Below, in pieces: positions 5,686-11,943 of a stretch of 11,943 nucleotides of DNA. This stretch comes from JALUZX01 sp964561605 (GTDB lineage: Bacteria > Planctomycetota > UBA1135 > JALUZX01), in the NCBI GenBank assembly GCA_964561605.1, contig CAZLQD010000024.1, positions 1-11,943 on the forward strand. Reading direction: 5' to 3'. Made by a program: the position numbers and the translations under genes. Numbering within the stretch: position 1 is the stretch's first letter; each line of letters opens with the position of its first letter. The notes under the pieces were generated by a model, which was given only the letters and a program-made list of their open reading frames with translations, ran no database searches and was not told where the DNA came from.

Positions 5686-6290
5686 CTCTTCCTGTCCCGT
5701 TCGAAGAGGGCGAGCCAGTACTCCCTCAGGTAGGGCGCCTGGGCCAGGTAGCGCCTGGGCCGGAAGCCTTCCGCCCCCAGGCGTGCCTCCAGGCGGGCGG
5801 GAAGGGTGGTATGCCTTACGCCGGGTTTCCGCGAGAGAGCGAGGCGGATCCTCCTCTTCAGGCCGTGGAGGCTCACGGGGTGGAAGAAGGAGACCAGGAT
5901 CCACCCCTCCGCCACCCTGGCGATTTCGCGGATCAGGATGTCCTGGCCCGAAGGGGGGAGGTGATGGAGGAAGCGGTGGCAGAGAACCAGGTGGAAGGAC
6001 CGGTCCCTGAAGGGAAGGGCCTCGGCCCTGGCCCGGATCCCGCCTCCGGCGAGGCGGAGCATTCCGGGAGAGAAATCCAGGCCGAAAGGCCGGAACCCCA
6101 TCTCCTCCAGGAGGCCGAGCATCCTTCCTTCCCCGCAGGGGACGTCCAGGGCCGCGCCGGGCGGGACGTTCGAGAGGATCCGGCGGACCAGGTTTTCTTC
6201 GGCGGCCTTCCTGGCCGGCGAGCGGTTCCTGTAGGCCTTGGCCTTGCCCTCGTCGTAGAAACGGGGTTCCTGGGACCGCGCCGGGTTCAC
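5682..6290 (-). CDS. Class I SAM-dependent methyltransferase (Methyltransf_11-like)
   Basis: This 202-aa protein has a Rossmann-type methyltransferase core. Motif I is ALDVPCGEGRMLGL (47-60). The acidic ribose-binding position is in GLDFSPGML (70-78). The motif II/III region is ALPFRDRSFHLVLCHRFLHHL (91-111). The C-terminal 70 residues are basic and are likely to contribute to substrate binding. The start is GTG 6290, whose GTGA overlaps the TGA of the upstream kinase gene, with GGAGG 7 nt before it. The open frame continues far upstream, but that part is a shadow of the kinase. Coupling to a WaaP-like kinase suggests methylation of a cell-envelope glycan or lipid precursor. The substrate cannot be read from the sequence. 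Confidence 0.87.
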   Translation of the reverse strand: MNPARSQEPRFYDEGKAKAYRNRSPARKAAEENLVRRILSNVPPGAALDVPCGEGRMLGLLEEMGFRPFGLDFSPGMLRLAGGGIRARAEALPFRDRSFHLVLCHRFLHHLPPSGQDILIREIARVAEGWILVSFFHPVSLHGLKRRIRLALSRKPGVRHTTLPARLEARLGAEGFRPRRYLAQAPYLREYWLALFERDRKS

Positions 6291-7051
6291 GGCTCCACCT
6301 CCCGGCGCCGCTTGCGGCGCTCCCGGGTCTCCCACCTCTCGCCCCGGCGGGCCGCTTCCTCCAGGATCTCCCCGGCCGGAAGGGAGGTTCCCGCCCTTTC
6401 CAGGACCTTCCGGGCGGACCGGAGGGCCAGGAAGGGAGGGACCGTCCCCCTGGCGCCCGCCCAGAGGCGCCCCAACATCCGGGCGATGCGCCGGGAGTTC
6501 CAGCGGATCGGCCCGGCCCCGTTGTGGAGGTCCAGGAGAAGGGGAGGTGCTTCCCGGGGAAGGAGGATGTGCTCCAGGGAGAGGTCGGGAAGGTAGATCC
6601 TCCGTGCCAGGAGCCTTCCCAGGATTTCCTCCAGGACCCCTGCCAGGCCGGGGGCCTTTCCGGGATCCCGGCGAAGGGCTTCCCCCAGGGTGGGCCCGGG
6701 AATACCGACGGTGACGAGGATGCTCCTTTTTTCGAAGGGGCCGAAGCGTTCCTCGCCGAAGGCCGCCATGGGGACCGTCCCGATCCCCGCCTCTTCCAGG
6801 AGGGCGGCGACCTTCACTTCCCGGGCCGCCTGGGAGAAGGTCCTGGGAGGAGTGAGGAGGTTGCGGAGACGGTCTTTCCAGGAGGCCTTGTGGAAGAACT
6901 TGACGAAGAGGGTCCTTCCCGCCGCCTCCACCCTCTCGACGTGACGGAAGCGGTTCTGGTCCACGGTCTCCCCTCTCAGCTCCTCCCAGGCGGAGGAGAA
7001 GTCTTCCGGGAGACCTCGAGGCGCCCCGGGCAGGAGGATCCATCGTTGCAT
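6287..7051 (-). CDS. Lipopolysaccharide kinase-like protein (WaaP/Kdo kinase/InaA family)
   Basis: This 254-aa protein has the compact protein-kinase-like fold of LPS core kinases. Landmarks, numbered from ATG 7051, are the ATP-binding Lys51 in FVKFFHK, Glu78 in AAREVKVAALLEEAGI, hinge-like ILVTVGIPG (111-119), catalytic-loop-like YLPDLSLEHILL with Asp156, and metal-ligand-like LLLDLHNG with Asp174. The HRD triad appears as LPD, an acceptable variant in this family. The expected role is transfer of ATP phosphate to a sugar of an envelope glycolipid at the inner face of the membrane; the substrate is unknown. An in-frame GTG at 7063 is an alternative start, and neither start has a convincing RBS. 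The gene overlaps the methyltransferase by 4 nt and is divergent from the OPT gene across about 74 bp. Confidence 0.8.
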   Translation of the reverse strand: MQRWILLPGAPRGLPEDFSSAWEELRGETVDQNRFRHVERVEAAGRTLFVKFFHKASWKDRLRNLLTPPRTFSQAAREVKVAALLEEAGIGTVPMAAFGEERFGPFEKRSILVTVGIPGPTLGEALRRDPGKAPGLAGVLEEILGRLLARRIYLPDLSLEHILLPREAPPLLLDLHNGAGPIRWNSRRIARMLGRLWAGARGTVPPFLALRSARKVLERAGTSLPAGEILEEAARRGERWETRERRKRRREVEP

Positions 7052-7125
7052 CGCCACGCCCACAGGGGAAAACTACCTTCCTTATTTCCCGGCGGTCCAG
7101 ATCCAAATTCCACTGGAGGGCTTCC

Positions 7126-9126
7126 ATGAACCAAGAGGAACCCGCCCCGGCCGCGCCGGGGGAGGTCGAGAGGCACCGCCCCTTCGTCCCGGCGGGGATG
7201 AAGATGGCCGAATTCACCCCCAAGGCCCTGGTCGTGGGCCTTTTCCTGGCGGTGATCCTGGGAGCGGCCAACGCCTACCTGGGCATGAAGGTGGGCCTGA
7301 CCGTGGCGGCCACCTTCCCTGCGGCCGTGGTGGCCATGGCCGTGCTCCGCCCCTTCAAGGGCACGGTCCTCGAGGAGAACCTGGCCCGGACCGTGGCCAG
7401 CGTGGGGGAGGCGCTGGTTGCGGGGGCCATCTTCACCCTTCCCGCCTTCGTCCTGGCGGGTGTCTGGAAGGAATTGAAGTTCTTCGATTCGGCCCTGATC
7501 ATGCTGGTGGGCGGCGTGATGGGCGTCCTCTTCGTGGCTCTTCTCCGGCGCACCATGGTGGAGGAGAAGGAGCTGGCCTTTCCCGAGTCCGTGGCCTGCG
7601 CCGAGGTGGTCAAGGCGGGCCAGCACGGCTCCACCGGGGCGGGTCTCCTCTTCGGGGCCATGGGTTTCAGCGCCCTCTGGGAGTTCCTGAAGAATTCCGC
7701 CGGCCTGAACCTTGTGAAGGAGCAGGTCTCGGGCTGGCTCGCCTTCCCCTCCGCCAAGGTCGGGATCGCCGGGAAGACGGTCTCCATGAAGGGGGGCCTC
7801 GTCCTCTCCACGCCTTCGGCCTCCTCGGCCGTGGTGGGCGTGGGCTTCATCGTCGGGCCGAGGCTGGCCACCATCGCCTTCACGGGAGGGCTCTTCGCCT
7901 GGGGGATCCTGACGCCCTTGGGGAATTTCCTTCTGAGTAATACGGCCCCTCCCGCAGGAGGGGATGCCCTCATGGACTGGAGCACCACGATCTGGCAGAA
8001 CGTAATCCGTCCCTTCGCCGTGGGGGCCATGATCGTCAGCGCCTTCTGGACCCTCTGGGGCCTCAGGAAGTCCCTCGCCTCGGGGCTGGGGCGGAGCATC
8101 AGGGACGTGAAGGCCGCCGCCGCCGGAGGGGAAGAGTCGATCCGGACCGAGAAGGACCTGGACATCCGGATCATCGGCGCCGCCCTGGCCGTCCTGGCGG
8201 TCCCCCTGGTCGTCCTCTACTGGTATTTCACCAAGGACCTGGTTGCCTCCCTGGTCCTGGGCGCGGTGATGATGGTGATCGGTTTCTTCTTCGTGGCCGT
8301 TGCGGGATACCTGGTGGGCCTGATCGGCTCCTCCAACAACCCCATCTCGGGGCTGACCCTCTCCTCCCTGATTCTCGCGGCCCTGCTCATGCTGGCCCTG
8401 GGCGTGACCGGTTCCGGGGGGGTGTTGGCCGTCCTGGCCGTGGCCGGCGTGGTCTGTTGCGCCTGCGGAGTGGGGGGCGACATGATCCAGGACTTGAAGG
8501 TGGGCCACATCCTGGGCGGCACGCCCTGGAGAATGGAGATCGGCGAGATCCTCGGGGTGATCGTCGCCGCCGTGGCCCTGGTGATCCCCATCAGCCTCCT
8601 CATGACCCAGTACAAAGTCGGGAGTCCCCAGCTTCCGGCCCCCCAGGCGGGGCTCATGGCCATGATGGCCAAGGGCATCGTGGGGGGCGAGATGGCCTGG
8701 TTCCTGGTCTTCACAGGGGCTCTTTTCGCCGTGACGCTCATACTCATCGGAGCACCTGCGCCCATGCTCATCGCCGTGGGCATGTACCTTCCCCTGGGGG
8801 CGACCTTCGCCATCTTCACTGGAGGGCTGATCAAGCTCGTCCTGGACCTGCTGATGGGGAAGAGGAGCGCCGGGGAGAAGATGAAGGCCGAGAACACCGG
8901 GATCCTCCTCGCCTCGGGCCTCGTGGCGGGAGAGGCCCTGACGGCGGTGATTCTCGCGGCCCTCCTCATCGCCCGCTCGCCCGCCCCGGGCGCGCCCCAG
9001 GCCCTGATCTCCTGGGGCGCCCCTTCGGGTGCCCTGGGCCTGGTGATCTTTCCCGTCCTGGCCCTGGCCCTGGTCCTGATCCCCTGGGTCAAGAGCCGGG
9101 CCGTGGATGGGTCCGGAAGGGAATGA
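7126..9126 (+). CDS. OPT-family oligopeptide/metal-chelate transporter
   Basis: This 666-aa polytopic membrane protein has many hydrophobic helices. OPT-family signatures are the N-terminal NAYLGMKVGLTVAATFPAAV, then LEENLARTVASVGEAL, the central GSSNNPISGLTLSSL (401-415) and the later CCACGVGGDMIQDLKVGHILG. The family moves small peptides or metal-chelate complexes into the cell, mostly by proton coupling. Bacterial members of this length are intact, and nothing is missing here. The ATG at 7126 has GGAGG 6 nt upstream. The next gene starts 4 nt after its stop, so the transporter and both sugar mutases probably form one operon. Substrate class (peptide or siderophore-like chelate) cannot be decided. 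Confidence 0.92.
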   Translation: MNQEEPAPAAPGEVERHRPFVPAGMKMAEFTPKALVVGLFLAVILGAANAYLGMKVGLTVAATFPAAVVAMAVLRPFKGTVLEENLARTVASVGEALVAGAIFTLPAFVLAGVWKELKFFDSALIMLVGGVMGVLFVALLRRTMVEEKELAFPESVACAEVVKAGQHGSTGAGLLFGAMGFSALWEFLKNSAGLNLVKEQVSGWLAFPSAKVGIAGKTVSMKGGLVLSTPSASSAVVGVGFIVGPRLATIAFTGGLFAWGILTPLGNFLLSNTAPPAGGDALMDWSTTIWQNVIRPFAVGAMIVSAFWTLWGLRKSLASGLGRSIRDVKAAAAGGEESIRTEKDLDIRIIGAALAVLAVPLVVLYWYFTKDLVASLVLGAVMMVIGFFFVAVAGYLVGLIGSSNNPISGLTLSSLILAALLMLALGVTGSGGVLAVLAVAGVVCCACGVGGDMIQDLKVGHILGGTPWRMEIGEILGVIVAAVALVIPISLLMTQYKVGSPQLPAPQAGLMAMMAKGIVGGEMAWFLVFTGALFAVTLILIGAPAPMLIAVGMYLPLGATFAIFTGGLIKLVLDLLMGKRSAGEKMKAENTGILLASGLVAGEALTAVILAALLIARSPAPGAPQALISWGAPSGALGLVIFPVLALALVLIPWVKSRAVDGSGRE

Positions 9127-9130
9127 AGCG

Positions 9131-10492
9131 ATGTTGAAGATCAGCCCAAGCGGAATCCGCGGGACCGTGGGGGGCCCTCTCACGACCGAGCTGGCCCTCT
9201 CCTTCGCCCAGGCCTTCGCCACCTATGCCGGAGGGGGGACCATCCTGGTCGGCAGGGACACCCGCCGGTCGGGCGAGATGTATCGTTCGGCCGTAATATC
9301 CGGACTCCTGGGCGCCGGCGCCAGGGTGGTGGATCTGGGTGTCTGCCCCACGCCCACCCTGCAGTTGGCCGTGAAGAAGAAACGGGCCAAGGGAGGGGTG
9401 GCCATCACGGCGGGCCACAACCAGGAGGATTGGAACGCCCTCAAGTTCATCCGGCCCGACGGGATCTACCTGGACCGGAAACAGGGAGAGGAGCTTCTCG
9501 AGGTCTTCCACCAGGGGAACTTCCGGATGGCGCCCTGGAACCGGATCCGGCCCGTGGAGAAGTGGGACGGTGCCGCGGACCTCCACCGCCGGATCCTGGA
9601 GGAGGTCTTCGACATCGAGGCGATCCGCAGGCGGGGGTTCCTCGTGGCCCTGGACTGCGGGAACGGGGCCTGCTCCAACTTCACCCCCGCACTCCTGGAG
9701 GAGATGGGGTGCGAGGTCGTGGCCTTCCACACCAAGGAGACCACTCCCTTTCCCAGGGATCCCCATCCCCATCCGGCGAGCATGTCCGCTCTGGCGGCCA
9801 TCTGCAAGGCCCTAGGGGCCGACGTGGGTTTCGCCCACGACGCCGACGGCGAGAGGCTGGGGATCGTGGACGAGAAGGGGGAGCCCTTGAGCGAGGAGAT
9901 GACCCTGGCCCTGGCGGCCGAGGCACGCCTCTCCCGGAGACCGGGGATCCTGGTGACGAATGTCTCCACCACCAGGAGCCTGGAGGAGATCGCCCGGCGC
10001 CACGGCTCCCAGGTGGTTCGGGTCCCCGTGGGGCAGGCCTTCGCTTCGGAGGCGGTTGTCCGCATGGAAGCCGTCCTGGGCGGGGAGGGGAGCGGGGGGG
10101 TGATCGTCCCCGAGGTGCTCCCCAGCCACGACAGCGCCGCCGCCATCCTGCTCCTCCTGGAATTCCTCGCCCTGGAAGGAGGGAGTATTTCAGAGTTGGC
10201 ATCGAGGATCCCCAAGAGGTTCATGAAGAAGCAGTCCCTCCCACTTCCTCCCAGGCGGATATACTCCTTCCTCAGGGCCTTGCGGAGGGACCTGGAGCGG
10301 GAACGGGCCGGCGGGGCGGCGGACTTCACCGACGGCGTGCTCCTGGAGGAACGGTTCGGATGGATCCATTTCCGAGCCTCCAATACGGAGCCCCTGCTCC
10401 GGGTCATCCTCGAGGGAAGGAGCGAGAGAGGGCTCCTCCGCCTGGAGAGGAGGGCCCAGAAGATCCTCAGGGAAGGAGGGCTCGTGCTGTGA
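9131..10492 (+). CDS. Phosphohexomutase paralog lacking the catalytic serine (possible pseudoenzyme)
   Basis: This 453-aa protein has full alpha-D-phosphohexomutase (PGM/PMM/GlmM) length with four recognisable domains. The phosphoserine loop, TASHNP in the family, reads TAGHNQ (93-98): Gly95 replaces the phospho-carrier Ser and Gln replaces Pro. The metal loop, normally DxDxDR, reads DADGER (237-242), with Glu241 in place of the third Asp. The sugar-specificity loop GGEGSGG (317-323) and the phosphate-binding RASNTEPLLR (415-424) are retained. Classical mutase chemistry through phosphoserine should be impossible. The protein may still bind sugar phosphates, or support its neighbour. ATG 9131 is chosen because it follows the OPT stop; ATG 9107 would overlap that gene. 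The stop overlaps the next start (GTGA). Confidence 0.88.
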   Translation: MLKISPSGIRGTVGGPLTTELALSFAQAFATYAGGGTILVGRDTRRSGEMYRSAVISGLLGAGARVVDLGVCPTPTLQLAVKKKRAKGGVAITAGHNQEDWNALKFIRPDGIYLDRKQGEELLEVFHQGNFRMAPWNRIRPVEKWDGAADLHRRILEEVFDIEAIRRRGFLVALDCGNGACSNFTPALLEEMGCEVVAFHTKETTPFPRDPHPHPASMSALAAICKALGADVGFAHDADGERLGIVDEKGEPLSEEMTLALAAEARLSRRPGILVTNVSTTRSLEEIARRHGSQVVRVPVGQAFASEAVVRMEAVLGGEGSGGVIVPEVLPSHDSAAAILLLLEFLALEGGSISELASRIPKRFMKKQSLPLPPRRIYSFLRALRRDLERERAGGAADFTDGVLLEERFGWIHFRASNTEPLLRVILEGRSERGLLRLERRAQKILREGGLVL

Positions 10493-11841
10493 AACCCATC
10501 AGGACCCTCAAGATCAGCATCTCCGGCGTGCGGGGCGTGGTGGGGGATTCGCTCAGCCCCCTCCTTCTCAACCGGTTCGCCCAGGCCTTCGGCACCTACT
10601 CCAGGGGCGGCACGATCGTCGTGGGCCGGGACACCCGCACCACGGGGGAGATGGTCGCCCACGCAGTGAGGGCCGGCCTTCTCTCGGCGGGTTGCGAGGT
10701 GGTCGACGTGGGGGTGGTGCCCGTGCCCACGATCCAGTTTTTCGTGAGGAGGACCACGGCGGCGGGAGGGATCGCGATTACGGCGAGCCATAATCCGGCC
10801 GAGTGGAACGCTCTGAAGTTCATCGGCCCCAAGGGGCTCTTCCTGGACCCGGCAGAGGCGCGGGAGCTTCTCGACATCTACCACCAGGGGGACTACCAGA
10901 AGGTTCCCTCCTCGGGTCTCCGGGGGGTCCGGCGGGGCTCCGACGCCTTGGACTACCACGTCCGGAAGATCCTGGAGGTCCTCGGCCCTCTTCCCCGGTC
11001 CTTCAAGGTGGCCGTGGATCCTTGCGACGGGGCCGCCTCCCTGGCCTCGCCCAAGCTGCTCCGGGCCTTGGGATGCGAAGTCGTCGCCATCCACGACACC
11101 CCGGACGGCCTCTTTCCCCGCTCGCCCGAGCCCCTGCCTGAGAATCTGGGTGAGCTACGGAGAGCCGTAAAGAAGAGCGGGGCGGACGTCGGCTTCGCCC
11201 AGGACGCCGACGCGGACAGGCTCGCCGTCCTGGACGAGGGCGGCGTGCCCCTGGGAGAGGACTACACCCTTGCTCTCGCGGCGGAATTCCTCCTTCCCAG
11301 GAAGCGGGGGCCCTTCGTGATCAACCTCTCCACCTCCCGGGCGGCCGAGGAGACGGCCCGCCGCCACGGGTGCAAGGTCTACCGCACCCGGATCGGCGAG
11401 GTGAACGTCACCGAGGTCATGGAGGCCGTGGGGGCCGTCCTCGGCGGCGAGGGGAACGGCGGGGTCATCTGGCCCAGGGTCAACTTCTGCCGGGACAGCC
11501 TGACCGCCATGGCCTGCGTGCTCCACCTCATGGCCAGGGAGAAGAGGCCCCTCTCGGAGATCCACGCCTCCCTGCCCCAGTGGAGAACGGTGAAGCGCAA
11601 ACTTCCTTTGCCCGAGGCCGATCCCGCCTTCCTTCTCCAGGCCCTGAAGGAGAAGACCAAGGAGGAGGGGATCTTCGACGAGACCGACGGCCTCAAGTTC
11701 GAGACCTCCGACTGGTGGTGGCACGTCCGGCCTTCCAACACCGAGCCCCTGCTGCGCCTCGTCGCCGAAGCCCGCACCGAAAGAGAAGCACGCGCCCTGG
11801 CCGATCGGATCGAAAGACAGATCCAACGGCTCCTGGCGTAG
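10489..11841 (+). CDS. Phosphohexomutase (phosphoglucosamine/phosphomannomutase family)
   Basis: This 450-aa protein is a complete member of the alpha-D-phosphohexomutase superfamily, which interconverts hexose 1- and 6-phosphates through a phosphoserine. Motifs are the N-terminal SGVRGVVGD, the catalytic TASHNP with Ser100, metal loop DADADR (239-244), sugar loop GGEGNGG (319-325) and phosphate loop RPSNTEPLLR (414-423). The GGEGNGG and SNTEP forms are like archaeal/ManB-GlmM-type members, so glucosamine-, mannose- or glucose-phosphate specificity is open. It is clearly paralogous to the upstream gene throughout its length (shared WNALKFI, HQG, SNTEPLLR), indicating a tandem duplication. The start is GTG 10489, overlapping the upstream TGA by 4 nt, with GGAGG 9 nt upstream. 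The longer open frame to its left is a shadow of the first paralog. Confidence 0.92.
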   Translation: MKPIRTLKISISGVRGVVGDSLSPLLLNRFAQAFGTYSRGGTIVVGRDTRTTGEMVAHAVRAGLLSAGCEVVDVGVVPVPTIQFFVRRTTAAGGIAITASHNPAEWNALKFIGPKGLFLDPAEARELLDIYHQGDYQKVPSSGLRGVRRGSDALDYHVRKILEVLGPLPRSFKVAVDPCDGAASLASPKLLRALGCEVVAIHDTPDGLFPRSPEPLPENLGELRRAVKKSGADVGFAQDADADRLAVLDEGGVPLGEDYTLALAAEFLLPRKRGPFVINLSTSRAAEETARRHGCKVYRTRIGEVNVTEVMEAVGAVLGGEGNGGVIWPRVNFCRDSLTAMACVLHLMAREKRPLSEIHASLPQWRTVKRKLPLPEADPAFLLQALKEKTKEEGIFDETDGLKFETSDWWWHVRPSNTEPLLRLVAEARTEREARALADRIERQIQRLLA

Positions 11842-11848
11842 ATCCATT

Positions 11849-11863
11849 CCCTTTCGCCAAGGG
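11849..11863 (+). other. Short hairpin after the last mutase gene
   Basis: CCCTT (11849-11853) and AAGGG (11859-11863) pair around TCGCC, 7 nt after the stop. It has only 5 bp and no T-tract, so it is at best a weak terminator. Confidence 0.25.
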
Positions 11864-11895
11864 GCTGCTCCCGGGGTGTTCGAGAGTTTATTTGA

Positions 11896-11934
11896 GGCGC
11901 TGTCGATGCTGGAGCTACTCCCCGGACGTCCTCG
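11896..11934 (+). repeat. Diverged dispersed intergenic repeat, right copy
   Basis: This is the same-orientation partner of 77-115, identical at 34 of 39 positions. Differences include the loop of the GGAG...CTCC inverted repeat (CTA instead of CCA). It lies about 54 nt after the final mutase gene, and the element probably continues past the window edge. Confidence 0.6.
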
Positions 11935-11943
11935 TCACGGTCT

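Noticed and set aside
4293..6596. 767-aa plus-strand open frame antisense to the propeller and methyltransferase genes
   Set aside because: It runs through the riboswitch and intergenic DNA, encodes low-complexity Gly/Arg/Pro-rich sequence with no recognisable domain, and is opposite genes with clear motifs and RBSs.
6291..7271. N-terminal extension of the methyltransferase to 529 aa
   Set aside because: The extra residues are a low-complexity shadow of the kinase gene. The GTG at 6290 gives a normal-length methyltransferase with a good RBS.
6976..9222. 748-aa minus-strand open frame antisense to the OPT transporter
   Set aside because: Its His/Gly/Asp-rich composition is the mirror of hydrophobic codons in the transporter, and it has no family signature.
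9430..10488. N-terminal extension of the second mutase to make an 803-aa protein
   Set aside because: The extension is a different-frame shadow of the first mutase. Family similarity begins only after GTG 10489, which has its own RBS.

Overview
This window is very GC-rich DNA from a bacterium with a Gram-negative-type envelope. Support comes from two signal-peptide proteins, a lipopolysaccharide-kinase-like protein and an ECF sigma operon. The secreted beta-propeller protein with its Gly/Pro-rich C-terminal module recalls Planctomycetota or related lineages, but that placement is inference. Genes are tightly packed with 4-8 nt start/stop overlaps, and long antisense open frames are by-products of base composition.

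Layout: positions 1-373 hold no convincing gene. They carry two strong hairpins, a diverged copy of an intergenic repeat that recurs at the far end of the window, and a decaying tandem array of a 52-bp hairpin unit. An HD-domain phosphohydrolase follows (374-1759), closed by an intrinsic terminator whose loop contains the stop codon. Next is a three-gene, translationally overlapping operon: ECF sigma factor (1821-2405), single-TM membrane protein (2398-2886) and secreted polyproline/coiled-coil protein (2879-3976). It ends at a strong terminator.

On the minus strand lie a WaaP/Kdo-kinase-like protein (7051-6287), a coupled SAM methyltransferase (6290-5682), and then a separate unit. That unit has a TTGACA-type promoter, a well-conserved cobalamin riboswitch (5644-5497), a structured leader and one secreted beta-propeller protein (5366-4071). 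It is the most interesting part of the window: a B12-controlled single gene that encodes neither BtuB nor a B12-pathway enzyme, but a secreted beta-propeller. That fold is the one used by the Bacteroides B12-capture protein BtuG.

The plus strand then carries an OPT-family transporter (7126-9126) and two tandem, overlapping alpha-D-phosphohexomutase paralogs. The second (10489-11841) has all canonical active-site motifs. The first (9131-10492) has lost the phosphorylatable serine (TAGHNQ instead of TASHNP) and has an altered metal loop (DADGER instead of DADADR), so it may be a pseudoenzyme partner of the second.
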